Shown: positions 1-52,639, counted from the first letter of the stretch. The stretch is DNA of 64,000 bases from Panulirus ornatus (GCF_036320965.1 NC_092238.1:24351903-24415902); one strand, 5' to 3'. Numbers and translations: made by a program. The notes: generated by a model not told the origin, from the letters alone.

Positions 1-222
1 TAGTAACTGTATTGTATGGTAGTTATGGTAGTCAGTATATTGGATGGTAGTCACTATATTGTATGGTAGATATGATAGTCAGTATAAGATATGGTAGTTA
101 TGGTAGTCAGTATATTGGATGATAGTCACTATATTGTACGGTGAATATGGTAGTATATTGTATGGTAGTAACTGTATTGTATGGTAGTTATGGTAGTATA
201 TTGTATGGTCGTCAGTAACAGT
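1..222. repeat. GGTAGT/GTATATTG-type imperfect tandem repeat
   Basis: Variants of ATGGTAGT(T/C)A followed by TATTG recur throughout, with irregular spacing. It is probably intronic minisatellite just before the first visible synaptotagmin exon. Confidence 0.75.
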
Positions 223-258
223 GCATTAAGTACTTGTGTCTGCTTCCTGCTGCTTCAG

Positions 259-14207
<13,949 letters not shown>

Positions 14208-14233
<26 letters not shown>

Positions 14234-14690
14234 TGGTACTGATATCCACTTATGGAGTAGTGGTACTGGCATCCACTGACAGAGTAGTAGTACTGGCACC
14301 CACTGATGGAGTAGTGGTATTGGCATCTACTGACAGTAATATACGGTATATAGTCAGTACACTGACAGAGTAGTGCTAGTGGCATCCAGTGATAGTAGTG
14401 TAAACTACTGGCACCCACTGAAGGTAGTGACAGTACTGGCACCCACTGACAGTAGTGTGCAGTACTGGTACCCACTGACAGTAGTGGCAGTACTGGCACC
14501 CACTAACAGTGGTATACAGTACTGGCACCCACTAACAGTAGTGTGCAGCACTGGCACCCATTAACAGTAGTGTACAGTACTGGTACCCACTAACGGTAGT
14601 GTACAGTAGTGTACAGTACTAGCACCCACTAACAGTAGTGTACAGTACTGGCACCCACTAATGGAGTAGGGATAGTGTCACCCACTGAGA
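14208..14690 (+). repeat. 27-29 bp minisatellite arising from the synaptotagmin stop-codon region
   Basis: Unit ACTGGCACCCACTGACGGAG plus TAGTGGT. Unit starts at 14211, 14238, 14265, 14292 and 14319 give an exact 27-bp period. A diverged 28-29 bp phase continues from 14407 to about 14690. Unit 1 is the coding sequence for YWHPLTE-stop. The plus-strand translation of later units still shows YWHPL. Confidence 0.93.
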
Positions 14691-14944
14691 GAAGTGTACA
14701 GTTCTGGCCCTTGCTGACCAAATGATACATAGTGCTGATACTTGTGGACAGTGATGTACAGTGCTGGCATCAGCGGATTAAGTAGTGTAGACTGATTAGT
14801 GTGCATACGTGGCACTTGATCGCTGACTAGTGTACAGACATGACACCTATGACAGTTATGGAAAATACTTGTTATCCCACTATACCATTGGCTGCCACTG
14901 ACAGAGGCAAGGTCAGTGTTGACATCATGTGTTCAAGAACATAC

Positions 14945-15190
14945 TGTACTGGCACCTGCTGGCCCCCTGATGTACTGTACTGGGACCTATTGGTTCTCTA
15001 GTGTACTGTACTGGCACCTGCTGGCCCTCTGGTGTACTGCACTGGCACCTGCTGGCCCTTTCGTGTACTGTACTGGCACCTGCTGGCCCTCTCGTGTACT
15101 GTACTGGCACCTCCTGGCCCTCTGGTGTATTGTACTGGTACACCTGCTGGCCCTCTGGTGTATTGTACTGGTACACCTGCTGGCCCTTTT
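14945..15190 (+). repeat. 31-bp minisatellite
   Basis: Unit TACTGGCACCTGCTGGCCCT plus CTGGTGTACTG. Starts at 14948, 14979, 15010, 15041, 15072, 15103 and 15134 are exactly 31 apart. It shares TACTGGCACC with the preceding array. Confidence 0.95.
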
Positions 15191-15469
15191 AAGTCTCTGG
15201 TCTCAGCAGTGGCTAGCTAAATCCCTCAACCATATCCCAAGAAAACCTTTGGTAGGAATATTAATATCATGTCCCCGTTCACCACCCACTCCCTTTCCTC
15301 TCTTTCTCCCACACCTTCATCCAGCAGAGTACCTCCATCATAGCATACATCATGTGGTCAGAGTACACATGTTAAACTCAAGGTTATTCTTGTGACATGT
15401 AGATTGTACAGCTGTCTCTTGTATGCTGACCAGGCTCTTCCACCTGGGGTACTGAGTGTTTGCACACTG

Positions 15470-15990
15470 AGAGAATGGTGGACCACTGGATCCAGTGCTT
15501 TCAGTGAATGGTGGACAGCTGAACCCAGTGCTTCTGGTGGATGGTGGACAGTTGGACCCAGTGCTTCTGATGGATGATGGACCATTGGACCTGGTACTTT
15601 TAATGGATGATAGATATTGCACCCACTACCTGTAGTGGATTATAAACCATTTAATCCAGTACTTTTGGAAGATGATGGACTAGTGACCCATTATCTCTGG
15701 TGGATAACAGACCTGTAGTCTAGGTACTTATGGTGAATAGTGGACTAATAAACCCACTTCCTTTGGCAGGTGATGAACTTGTGGACACGGTGCTCATAGT
15801 GGGTCATGGACCTCTAAACACGGTCCCATTGTTGTATGATTCAACCACTGAGTCTCTGGTGGATACAGAACAGTTGGGTAACAATACCTGAGGTGGATGA
15901 TGGACCAGCTGACAGTCTGTGGTGAAAGATAGACCAGCAGACACAGTAACTGTGATGGATGATGGACCTGTACCTGTGGTGGATGATGGA
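15470..15990 (+). repeat. 33-bp minisatellite, decaying downstream
   Basis: Unit ATGGTGGACAGTTGGACCCA plus GTGCTTCTGGTGG, with 33-bp spacing at 15475, 15508, 15541 and 15574. Further diverged GGATGATGGAC units continue to about 15990. Confidence 0.85.
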
Positions 15991-16296
15991 GCTGTGGGTA
16001 TGGGCCACAGTATGAGCAGGTAGCCATCACAGGTTCAAGTAGCAGAAAGCACACTGGATTGTTAATGGTCTGATTCCTGTGGAGAATAATTTAAAATGTG
16101 GACAAGAATGGTGGTCCTGGCAAATTCCTTCACAAGAGGATAGTCACGTACCCTTATGAATCTGTATTTAGAATTCAAAGTTTATGAAGAACTTAAATTC
16201 CTACAAATAGATACCTAGCCGAAAATTCAACCAACTGAGATTGGCTGATAAACAATTGTTTTGGTTGCTATTTTACTACAGTTTTGAACTCTCAGT

Positions 16297-16520
16297 ACTA
16301 GTGTTAGTCTGCTACACCATATGTTGGTCATGTTAGTATGCTGCAACATATGGTGGTCATGTTAGTATGCTGCCACATATGTTGGTCATGTTAATTTGCT
16401 GCCACACATGGTGGTCATGTTAGTATGCTGCCACATATGGTGTTCATGTTAGTATGCTGCCATATATGGTGGTTATGTTAGTATGCTGCTACATATGGTG
16501 GTCATGTTGTTATGCTGCCA
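16297..16520 (+). repeat. 29-bp minisatellite
   Basis: Unit GGTCATGTTAGTATGCTGCC plus ACATATGGT. Starts at 16326, 16355, 16384, 16413 and 16442 are 29 apart. Confidence 0.95.
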
Positions 16521-16587
16521 CATATGGCAATACACATGGTTTAGACTGTCTGGACACCTGGCCAGACATGTCTGTCTGACTCTGTCT

Positions 16588-17007
16588 GAAGTTTGTGTCT
16601 GTACAGTCATGCATCTGAAGTGTTTGTACAGTCATGCATCTGAAGTGTTTGTACAGTCATGCATCTGAAGTATGTGTCTGTACACTGTCATGCATCTGAA
16701 ATTTGTATCTGTACACTGTCATGCATCTGAAGTATGTGTCTATACACTATCATGTGTCTGAAGTATGTGTCTGTACACTGTCATGCATCTGAAGTATGTG
16801 TCTGTACACTGTCATGCATCTGAAGTATGTGTCTGTACACTGTCATGCATTTGAAGTATGTGTCTGTACACTGTCAGGCATCTGAAGTATGTGTCTATAC
16901 ACTATCATGCATCTGAAGTATGTGTCTGTACACTGATATGCATTTGAAGTATGTGTCTGTACACTGTCATGCATCTGAAGTATGTGTCTGTACACTGTCA
17001 TGCATTC
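16588..17007 (+). repeat. 31-bp minisatellite
   Basis: Unit GAAGTATGTGTCTGTACACT plus GTCATGCATCT. It begins with shorter 25-bp units (GAAGTGTTTGTACAGTCATG). About 14 units in total. Confidence 0.95.
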
Positions 17008-17321
17008 CTGCAAGATATGCTCTCCCTTCTGTTATAGACATTGTTCACCAATTTCCATTTGTGTTATAATGAAGAGCCAAGCCTAGAACATGGCTCGTTC
17101 TCAACTGTTGGATCTACTTGTCCTGAGCTGACTCAAGAAGAAACTGCTGCTCCCAGTTTATATATGTTCCTCAATGACGGTAATAAACAGTAATTACTCC
17201 TGTGAAGAATATCAAAAAGAATTAGAAAGATCAGTTTAGTTAGCAATGCTTGCTCTTGATCATAGAGAGTGAACAGTCGGTGAGGAGACCTTGACTGCTG
17301 ACACATCTTTGTTCCCTCATC

Positions 17322-17462
17322 CGTAGATATATATCTTGCAGTTCACCAGTAGACAGGTGTATATCTTGCAGTTCACCAGTAGATGGGTGTATATCTTGCA
17401 GTTCATCGGTAGACAGGTGTATGTCTTGCAGTTTGCCAGTAGACAGATGTATATCTTGAAAT
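17322..17462 (+). repeat. 30-bp minisatellite
   Basis: Unit TATCTTGCAGTTCACCAGTA plus GACAGGTGTA, four to five units. Confidence 0.92.
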
Positions 17463-18290
17463 ATGAATGTACATGAAATACAGATGCCTGTCGCTTGCAC
17501 CTGTATCCAGAAGTAGCACAAACCTCCCCCACCTGCCCACCACATCTGTGGACTTCATCTTGTTTTGAATTCATGAATATTACAAAACATAATCATTGTT
17601 TTCCCTCAGCTACAAATGCCAACAACAGTACTGTATTTGCTACTGTTTTGTAAATAGTTAGCCTTGGCTAGATAGACTGGTACACCAAGTCATGCAAAGT
17701 GAGTCATATGTGAAACTGAAGATTTCACTCTTGTATATTACTGACTCGTAACTAAACAGAATATTATATATAGTGTGTAGTTAAGTAATAAACTTTCCAA
17801 ATCTATCATTCCATTATATTTACAACATTCACAGTGAAAGTTTGACCCAGAGTGAATGGGTGGGTCTCAGCAAGTATGGTCCCTCCCAGCTGCACAGCCC
17901 ACCTGATGTGGCCAGATCATGCCTTCAGCAGCTGTACCCACGGTGGTCAACACTCATGTTCACATGAACATATACTAGCATACTAAATGACAAGCTGTAA
18001 CTTATACATTCTTCCGTTTTACACACACACTCACATGTACACACACACTACAAAAGTACATCATTAATCTGTAAATTTTATTGCTACTTAGTAGCTGAGA
18101 TATGAGAGAAAGAACTATAAGTATTCCATCATATATAAGCTCCTGTGCCCGTGATACTTACATATCTATATCATATTAACCAAGAGCAGGTGTGTGGAGG
18201 ATGTACACTTTAGAAGAAGATAAAGACAACTGTATATTATAACCTTAGGCAGTGTAACTAGTGTTGCCAGTAGTGTTGCTGTCAGGTTGA
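17463..18290. other. Possible 3' flank or UTR of synaptotagmin gene
   Basis: No gene or repeat recognised. AATAAA hexamers occur at about 17181 and 17788. Whether the minisatellites are transcribed as 3' UTR cannot be told from sequence. Confidence 0.3.
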
Positions 18291-18305
18291 ATATTATTAT
18301 TATTA

Positions 18306-18346
<41 letters not shown>

Positions 18347-18366
18347 GTTATTATTATTATCATTAT
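18291..18366. repeat. (ATT)n microsatellite, imperfect
   Basis: About 25 ATT units with a few C and G substitutions. Confidence 0.95.
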
Positions 18367-18444
18367 ACCAAGTACCTGTGCTCTAGACTAAGGTGTGTAA
18401 GTACTGTACTGTATTAGTGAAGACAATACTGTAATCAGTAAGTA

Positions 18445-18450
18445 AATAAA
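18445..18450 (+). terminator. Candidate polyadenylation signal AATAAA
   Basis: AATAAA followed 20-30 bases later by GT-rich sequence. It is a distal candidate for the synaptotagmin transcript. Weak evidence. Confidence 0.25.
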
Positions 18451-20689
18451 GTCATATCATGACTGAAGTGGTTATTCTTATTCCCGAAATTCAACCATCT
18501 CATAAGGAGTTCCTGAGTCTCCTGTGATGTGTCCTACATGTTATCCTCTTACTCCTGTCGCTGGCTTCTTCAACCCGTAGTCTCTTTTGACTTTCCCATC
18601 CGAAGAAAAAAGAACAAGTATGCGTATCCATGATATCCTATTTCCATAGTCCATGTCTGTCTGCACTCCACTATCCATGTATTTTGAAATTTTGATATCC
18701 ATTTAAGTAAGATCAAAGCCCATGTGTCCCCCATCATGGTGACCCCTGCCTGTCCTGGTGGGAACTGTACTAAGCCCACTCACCATTACCATCTAGCTGC
18801 TACTCATGAAAACCCAAGTCCGCTTTTCTAATGAGGTATTCCCCCACTTCTAAAAACCCAACACCCTTCATAAGGACTCAGTATCTTCTCATAAGGCTCC
18901 AGTCCCCTCATGTCCAGCTAAAGCATGACATTCATTCAAATCTGTTCATTGCTCAGTCTTTAGTCTGACTGCTGCCATGATCAGTGTTCCACTGAGAATA
19001 ACTTTATCTTAATCCCTGAAACTTTTGACGTTCATATGGTTGACATGTGATGACCTAACCTTGGGTGCTTTACTGGTAACTAATTTCGGACACTACAGGA
19101 GACAGTTGTACCCCAGGTACTAGTGTACTTCAGGTACTGTACAGATGGCTATTGTACCTAAGATAAATCATGTCTATATACATGAGGAATAAACTCTTAG
19201 AGAAACTGCAGAACAAAGAAAGGGCAGCAAAGGTTTGAAAACACTGCTGGGAACCATTCTGAATGTGTCATGATGATGGTGAAGGAACTTACTGAAAAAA
19301 AAAAATTCTTGTGATCCTTAAACCCTTGAGCATCAAACAACCCTTATATATGATGACATGACCCTTGACCTAACCTACAAGAACTAGGGTCATGCCAGTA
19401 TATCTCAGGGTCGTATCATCGTCTTCAAGGACTTAAGTTAGAGTAAGAAAGTTGAGACCAGGAAATTGAGGATAAGACGTGGAAGTTGCTGGAACTACTA
19501 CAAAGACCTTGCAGTTCCTGGCAGATGTTAAATCCAAACATAAACGGGAAAAGAGACGTTGTTAAGAATACGAGGAACTAGTTAATGGAATAAAATCGAT
19601 ATTCAGAAAAATACTTGAATGTAAGGTTAATGTGGAGGCTTTGGCTGGTGCAACAAAGAGGCCAACGCTGGTAAATTCTTGTAATGGTCATCTTGCTTGG
19701 AAAAGGAAAGAATAACATCAAAAGACAAAGATGCTTTAAAAGACCATCTGCAACATACATGTCAAACATTTAAAAAGAAAGTGTAAAACATTTTTTTTGT
19801 TTGTTATCTTAAGTTTGGGATCTCTATGGAGCCAAAACGAGGTGTTATTTGTGATATATCTAATGGCTATTCTCTTGAGCTTTATCATTACCCTAAGAGC
19901 CAGAGAAACCACAAGGTACAAGAATCTAACGCTACATGCAGGCATTTCAGTGGAGCACACTAGTGACAGTGAAACAACCATTTCAGTTTCACCATCTTCC
20001 TTAAAGACTGACATAAGTTTATAATAATGATTTTTCCCCTCGAGAAAGCGTGTAGATTAATTTCTTCGAACAAAATTCCCCTATCAGCTTTTTTGTTATG
20101 ATAGATATCTTTTTATTCAAAACTGGCTTATGTACAATTCTTGCATTGAATTCTTGGATAATTCAATTGATATCAGTAATTGAATTCAACACGCTAGAAA
20201 CTCAAAAGCTCTATGATCCCTGATATACAGTGTGTGCTTAGTTCGCACATACCACTTGTTTGGAATTATCTATCATTGTTTTTAGCGAATATATTTGTCG
20301 TCCCTCTTCCCCGCCCCTAGAAGTACATTTCGAGCACTTCCTGGATAAACTCATTACCCCATGTAATAGTAACAGGGGAAAGATTTACAGAATCTATGGA
20401 AGTTATTGATAACACTGGGAAGGTTATTGTAGTAGATATAAAGTATGATTTGCACTATCTATAAACATGTAGTGCTTACTAACAGTAGTCCAACAGGTAG
20501 ATTTTATAAAATCATTCAAATACTGAGAGAAAATTTATGGAAATAAATCAGTGTAATAATTGAGAAAGAACAGAAGCCGTACAACACGGAGACAGAAGTC
20601 GCAATAACCTTTTTAAAAAATGGTAGTTCTGAATGTAAATGTATTGCTAGTAAATGTGTGCACGTTTTTCTGGACTGGTGAAGGTTCCG
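18451..20689. other. Intergenic region
   Basis: No supported gene. A stretch at 19490-19720 has coding-like segments in one frame broken by stops (possible old pseudogene, not identified). An inverted repeat TTGAATTC...GAATTCAA lies at 20147-20189. Confidence 0.4.
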
Positions 20690-20800
20690 CCGCACGACGC
20701 TAGAGGGCAACACTACCGAACATCACAACCGCTACACCACAACCCAGCCTGAGTCACGCGTCTCTATTGGTTGTTTATAGAACTTGAGAGCAATAGAACA
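20690..20800 (+). promoter_or_regulatory. Probable Gemin2 promoter with inverted CCAAT box
   Basis: A local GC-richer stretch (CCGCCGCACGACGCTAGAGG, GTCACGCG) with CTATTGGTTG at 20764-20773 (inverted CCAAT, NF-Y type), just upstream of a likely non-coding first exon. No TATA box at a fixed distance is convincing. Confidence 0.4.
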
Positions 20801-20876
20801 ACAGCAGCGTACTAGCCGCGTTATTTATCGTGTATTAATTGAATTCTTCCATATTGCAGTTGAAATCAGCCTCCAG
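20800..20876 (+). other. Candidate non-coding first exon of Gemin2
   Basis: Ends GCCTCCAG before the donor GTGAGT at 20877. The next plus-strand acceptor that leads to the Gemin2 start codon is at 25497. The 5' boundary is a guess. Confidence 0.35.
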
Positions 20877-21702
20877 GTGAGTGTAAGATGACCACGGGTG
20901 ACATTAACTGTTAGAACTTGATCATTGTTTATCCCAAAAAGAGAAAGGTGGGACACACTGTCAAGTTGCTACAACTACATTGCCGTGTCATAGGTGTACA
21001 TGGTAGAGTCTTACTTCAGCTATTTAGTTGAATTTAGGACGTAGTGGCTTGGTTTTTGGGATCATGTCTGTAGCTGGAAGTCTTTGGGTAAAATCTTTTT
21101 GATCTGTTCATAGCAAGTCTTGGACTGATATGCGACTTATTAGTCGTTTTCCCTTGGTGTCTGATGGAAGGACAGTAGATCGCATGTATATTTTGACTGA
21201 AAAGCAAGGCAAATTTAGATTTTAGGGAAAGGTAGGAAAGGTTTTCGTGTTTCTTTTGATTTCTCGAGGTTTCACCTAGTATAACGCAAGGTTCTTTAAA
21301 AGGAGTATGAAACTGAGATGGACCTTAATTGTTTGTATTTGAAGTATACATGACCGCTGTGATATGAAGCATTACCGGTATAACCTATTCTTCAATACTA
21401 AGTAAAATGATATGATAGGGACTATTAATGAAGATCAGGGAAAACTTGGTGTGATTAACAGGTAAATGTTCAGCAAACATTTGCATTCGTGTCAACTTTG
21501 AATTGAATACTGACTTTGTGATTTACCATGAGGGTTTAGTGTTTAGAGAATACACTAATGATTGCAGAGTATTATTTAGAGCTAAACGTTATACTGGAAA
21601 TATTAAAAATAAGACAGTTATGGTGTATCAAGTTAAATATAGGGTTAATTAAAGCAAAGGTAGGCAGTGCACTTGTAGAAGTATCAGTGGCGCTTATGAG
21701 AA

Positions 21703-21880
21703 CCTCACCTAATGTCTCCCCCTCTTTTTTTAGTTAGCTGAGATGGCACAGGAAATAAAAAGAGTGTGTTTGAGAGAGCAGAAGAGGGTGTGTTGTCACC
21801 TAATGTCTCCACCTCTTTTTTAGTTAGCTGAGATGGCACAGGAAATAAAAAGTGTGTTTGAGAGAGCAGAAGAGGGTGTG
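21703..21880 (+). repeat. Local ~95-bp tandem duplication inside an old LINE fragment
   Basis: TCACCTAATGTCTCC...TTTAGTTAGCTGAGATGGCA and CAGGAAATAAAAAG...GAAGAGGGTGTGTTG occur twice in tandem with few differences. Confidence 0.85.
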
Positions 21881-22450
21881 TTGAAATGGTTTGGTGACAT
21901 GGAGAGAATGAGTGAGGAAAGATTGACAGAGGATATATGTGTCAGAGGTGGAGGGAACGAGAAGAAGCAGGAGACCAGATTGGAGGTGGAAGGATGGATA
22001 TTGTTGTCTAAGATTAAACCTCCTTACATCTCAGGAGGTGCGGGCCCTATGTTCTAGGGCAGCCCAACGGTGGTGAGGGACCTAAGCACTGGGCCAAGAG
22101 GGTTGGTTGGGCTTGTTATCCCACTTGGAGTGAAAAAGATTTTGAGTGATCGGGGCCTGAACATACAGAAGGGTAAGAGGTGTACAAGGAATAAAGTGAA
22201 TTGGAATGATATGGTATACCAGAGTCCACATGCTGTCAATGGACTGAACCAGGGCATGTGAAGCATCTGGGGTAAACCATGGAAAGGTCGGTGGGGCCTG
22301 GATGTGGATAGGGAGCTGTGGTTTTGGTGCATTACACATGACAGCTAGAGACCGAGTGTGAATGAATGTGGCCTTTTTTTGTCTGTTTTCCTGGTGCTAT
22401 CTTGCTGAAGCAAAGGTCAGTGATGCTGTTGCCTGTGGGGCAGGGTAGTG
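21745..22450 (+). mobile_element. Degenerate RTE LINE 3' portion (older subfamily) with 131-bp insertion
   Basis: Encodes decayed NKKSV.ERAEEGVLKWFGDMER and the C-terminal end, then a 3' UTR with GTAAACCATGGAAAGGTC, GGGGCCTGGATGTGGATAGG and GAGCTGTGGTTTTGGTGCAT. The reading frame is broken repeatedly. Confidence 0.8.
21999..22129. mobile_element. 131-bp insertion of unknown class in LINE
   Basis: Interrupts the LINE consensus GATGGAGTGAAAAAG. TGGA is present at both edges (21995-21998 and 22126-22129), consistent with a 4-bp duplication. The interior (GGAGGTGCGGGCCCTATGTT, CTAGGGCAGCCCAACGG) matches nothing else in the window. Confidence 0.5.
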
Positions 22451-22544
22451 ACAGAAATGGATGAAGGCAAACAAGTATGAAGAATATGTACATGTATATA
22501 TATGTATATGTCTGTGTATGGGCATATATATATTTTATTTATAT

Positions 22545-24067
22545 TTATTTTGCTTTGTCGCTGTCTCCCGCGTTAGCGAGGTAGCGCAAGGAAACAGACG
22601 AAAGAATGGCCCAACCCACCTACATACACATGTATATACATACACGTCCACACATGCAAATATACATACCAATACATCTCAGCGTATACATATATATACA
22701 CACACAGACATATACATATATACACATGTACATAATTCATACTGTCTGCCTTTATTCATTCCCATCGCCACCTCGCCACACGAAATAACAACCCCCTCCC
22801 CCTTCATGTGTGCGAGGTAGCACTAGGAAAAGACAACAAAGGCCCCATTCGTTTACACTCAGTCTCTAGCTGTCATGTAATAACGCACCAAAACCACAGC
22901 TCCCTTTCCACATCCAGGCCCCACAGAACTTTCCATGGTTTACCCCAGATGCTTCACATGCCCTGGTTCAATCCATTGACAGCACGTCGACCCCGGTATA
23001 CCACAACGTTCCAATTCACTCTATTCCTTGCATGCCTTTCACCCTCCTGCATGTTCAGGCCTCGATCACTCAAATTCTTTTTCACTCCATCTTTCCACCT
23101 CCAATTTGGTCTCCCATTTCTCCTCATTCCCTCCACGTCTGACACATATATCCTCTTTGTCAGTCTTTCCTCACTCATTCTCTCCATGTGACCAAACCAT
23201 TTCAAAACACCCTCTTCTGCTCTCTCAACCACACACTTTTTATTACCACACATCTCTCTTACCCTATTATTACTTACTCGATCAAACCACCTCACACCAC
23301 ATATTGTCTAAACATCTCATTCCAGCACATCCACCCTCCTGCGCACAACTCTATCCATAGCCCATGCCTCGCAACCATACAACATTGTTGGAACCACTAT
23401 TCCTTCAAACATACCCATTTTTGCTTTACGAGATAATGTCCTTGACTTCCACACATTCTTCAAGGCTTCCAGAATTTTCGCCCCCTCCCCCACCCTATGA
23501 TTCACTTCCGCTTCCATGGCTCCATCCACTGCCAAATCCACTCCCAGATATCTAAAACACTTCACTTCCTCCAGTTTTTCTCCATTCAAACTTACCTCCC
23601 AATTGACTTGACCCTCAACCCTACTGTACCTAATAACCTTGCTCTTATTCACATTTACTCTCAACTTTCTTCTTTCACACTTTTTACTAGACTTGGTCAC
23701 CAGCTTCTGCAGTTTCTCACATGAATCAGCCACCAGCGCTGTATCATCAGTGAACAACAACTGACTCACTTCCCAAGCTCTCTCATCCACAACAGACTGC
23801 ATACTTGCCCCTCTTTCCAAAACTCTTGCATTCACCTCCCTAACAACCCCGTCCATAAACAAATTAAACAACCATGGAGACATCACACACCCCTGCCGCA
23901 AACCTACATTCACTGAGAACCAATCACTTTCCTCTCTTCCTACACGTACACATGCCTTACATCCTCGATAAAAACTTTTCACTGCTTCTAACAACTTTCC
24001 TCCCACACCATATATTCTTAATACCTTCCACAGAGCATCTCTATCAACTCTATCATATGCCTTCTCC

Positions 24068-24069
<2 letters not shown>
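22545..24069 (-). mobile_element. RTE LINE copy C (antisense, long-3'-UTR subfamily)
   Basis: The minus strand runs from DLEKAYDRVDRDALWKVLRI (at the (TA)n edge) through RT and C-terminal domain to an extended 3' UTR containing TGCGAGGTAGCACTAGGAAA (reverse) and the terminal hairpin near 22560. The catalytic box reads LLFTDDTALVADS, so FADD is changed to FTDD. A one-base loss at about 23309 (TGTCTAAAC) breaks the frame. Confidence 0.9.
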
Positions 24070-24142
<73 letters not shown>

Positions 24143-24161
24143 TATATATATATATATATAT
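24070..24161. repeat. (TA)n microsatellite
   Basis: A TA run with one GATA interruption, directly at the truncated 5' end of LINE copy C. Confidence 0.95.
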
Positions 24162-25497
24162 GACTGCCTCAACCAGGATTTGAGCCTATGCTCTCAATCT
24201 TGGGCAGCCTGTGAATGCATCGTAGTCAAGAATTTTAACTGCTACATCATTATTTACTTCAATTTTCAATAATGTAGTCAAAATATACTTTGGTGGTCAC
24301 TCTTGAAAAATTCGCTGCTGAAAATTCGCTACCCACTGAATGTCAACAAACGTATGACAGTTAGTGGCTATGCGATCCTATGTAGATGTGTATAGTGTTG
24401 ATATATTAACATGATCATTTTGGTTATTCAGTGAAGCTTTTATAGGTTCTCTTGATGTTTTATAAGTGAATTAGGTACTTTTACATTTATTCCACATATT
24501 TATTGAGTTATTTATCCTTTCATTGCTATTGCCTTTGTCATTATGAAGTGGCCCTTTATCTAGCATGCTGGCCACATAGTCTGTAAGCTACATACCCAGC
24601 ATAATGGCTACCTACTCAATGATAGAATTGCTGGCCAGAAACCCGGAAAGTATTTATTAATGCTATATGTGCATATATACATACTTGCATAAATGGTAAT
24701 TTGTTCATAGTGTGGTATTACAAAAATATCCTCCTTTCAATACTTATAGTTCAGAGGTGTTTTCATTATTGATTACAAATAAAATGTCAAGTAATAATGA
24801 GTTGCACAGGAATTGACAAAAAACTATTGAGGCAAAAGGATTATGATTTAAACTATAGTTTAACCATATTTGTCCAAAATTGATCTGAATCATATGTTAA
24901 GGCAGTTTGGGTTAGAAAGGACATTTTGTTTTGCAAATGAAAAGCAGTGTTGCTTGGATTTTGCCTGGCTTAAGGCAGACCATGTCACCCTTTAGCAAAT
25001 TTATAGACTCCAGAGAGATCACCCTCTGTTGTTTTAAGCATGTATATTTTGACATTTTAATAAGTTTAAAATTATTTTTGTCTCCCAACAGTTTATTAAA
25101 TTTTTCATGGATTTAGCAGTGTATGGCATTTGTGAAACAACATACAAGAGGGTAATGTTTATTGAAAACTGGGTGTACTAGCCTTTTTTTTTTTTAGTAT
25201 ATTTCTTAGATGCCTAGAAAAATGCAATACAAATAAGTTTTACTGTAAAGTCCTGGGCTGTTTGGGCAAACCCAGTCGTTAAGTTTATACTCAGCAGTAC
25301 AACAATTTTTTAAGTTAGTTGCTTTTTCCCTATTAATTGGTGAGCTGATGAACAAAAATTATAGGAACTCAACATTGATAATTTAGAAAGTACTGTAAGG
25401 TATATTTCATACCGTGTAATTTTTTTCCTCATAATTTTTGTTGAAAAATTACATTTTCACATTTAGTTGATAATTGCTTCTGTGGTTGTCTTAACAG
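24162..25497. other. Gemin2 5' intron, unique part
   Basis: AT-rich sequence with no recognised gene or repeat. It ends in a good acceptor (TTGTCTTAACAG) at 25497. Confidence 0.5.
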
Positions 25498-25518
25498 AAT
25501 CAAGGAATATTAGTAGAG

Positions 25519-51542
<26,024 letters not shown>

Positions 51543-51754
51543 CTTGTGGAAGATAATATAAACCGTTGTATATGCTTTCTTGTCCTTTGATACTGTAGCA
51601 TTCATATCAGATACTATAAGATGATGATACATATGGAAAAGTTTGTGTTTTGATATAAAGAAAGATTTTGATGATTCATCTTTTTGTGGAAGATGCATCG
51701 TCATTTAAATTGTAAACTTAGCTTTGAGTGCTTTAGAAGTAAAAGAATGTATTT

Positions 51755-51890
51755 TCAAAGGCTCCTGCAGCCAAAGGTTGTATTACTTCACGTAACAGGT
51801 AAATGCAGACTCCTTTGGAGTGAAAAGTTCTTAGATGAGACTCTGTGCCTGACAATACAGCCTTGCTAAAGGTGACATTTCAGTAGTGTT
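51755..51890 (+). repeat. Dispersed repeat family, copy 4 (duplicated at 60152-60287)
   Basis: AAAGGCTCCTGCAGCCAAAG, CAGACTCCTTTGGAGTGAAA and GACAATACAGCCTTGCTAAA match the order of the copy at 30880. It lies in the probable 3' UTR or flank of Gemin2. Confidence 0.5.
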
Positions 51891-52270
51891 GTATCCTCTT
51901 GCCATTTTTGCATGTTTGTGAGGTAGTACCAGGAACAGATGAAGAAAGACCTTATGTACTCCATTCTCTAGCTGTCACTGAAACCACAGCCCCCTGTCCA
52001 CAACCAGGCCCCACACACTCTGTTTCCCTTGGCTCCTTGATATTCTCTGGTTCAGTATAATAGTAGCACATTGGCCCCTTTCTACCCCTGTTTATTATGT
52101 TCCATGAATGCTTTTCACCCTCCTGCATGTCCAGGGCCTTAGCACTCAGAATCTTTTCACTCCATCCTTCCATCTCCAATTTGGTCTCGCCCCTTCTCTC
52201 TCTCTCCCCCCAACTCATAAATTTTTTTTGACCTCTCTCATTCTTTCCATATCCAGACCACTTCAGTATG
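51890..52270 (-). mobile_element. Old RTE LINE 3' relic (antisense), duplicated at 60288-60670
   Basis: TTTGTGAGGTAGTACCAGGA, AACCAGGCCCCACACACTCT, TTTCACCCTCCTGCATGTCC and CTCCAATTTGGTCTCGCCCC: 3' UTR plus the last coding segment, diverged. Confidence 0.8.
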
Positions 52271-52379
52271 TGCTCCTCAATCCTCAGAGATGGGGAGAAA
52301 GCATACTACCCACATATTTCCTGTGTATGTTCTGGATGTTATGGCTATGAGTTAAACAAAGCTCAAGGGTAAAGGGAAA

Positions 52380-52639
52380 GAATGGTTTGGAAGTGTCTTA
52401 GGAGTAAAGTCAGGGTTGGTGAGAGGACATTAACTAAGGAAGGAGTAGCATTACTACTGAAGAGGGTGTGTGTTAGAATGTAAAGAAGTAAATTTTTGAT
52501 TGATATGGGTTAAATTGAAAGTGAGCAGTGATGATATGATTGATTATTAGTGATTATGCACCTGGCTGTGAGAAGAAAGATCATGAGAGGCAAGTGTTTT
52601 GGGAACAGTCAGCAGTTTTAATGTAAAATACTAGGTCTT
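52380..52639 (+). mobile_element. RTE endonuclease-domain remnant, 5' piece (duplicate of 60780-61040)
   Basis: The frame contains APGCEKKDHERQVFWEQS, the RTE endonuclease YAPG...H...FW region. It is cut by LINE P here and by LINE Q in the second unit. Confidence 0.65.

Noticed and set aside
19490..20030. Coding gene between synaptotagmin and Gemin2
   Set aside because: Short frames with stops, no splice logic and no recognised domain; left as unannotated intergenic sequence.
20147..20189. Inverted repeat TTGAATTC...GAATTCAA as a regulatory element or MITE
   Set aside because: Only 8-base perfect arms in AT-rich DNA; easily expected by chance.
22000..22130. tRNA gene or tRNA-derived SINE in the 131-bp insertion
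   Set aside because: No convincing A and B boxes or cloverleaf could be drawn by eye.
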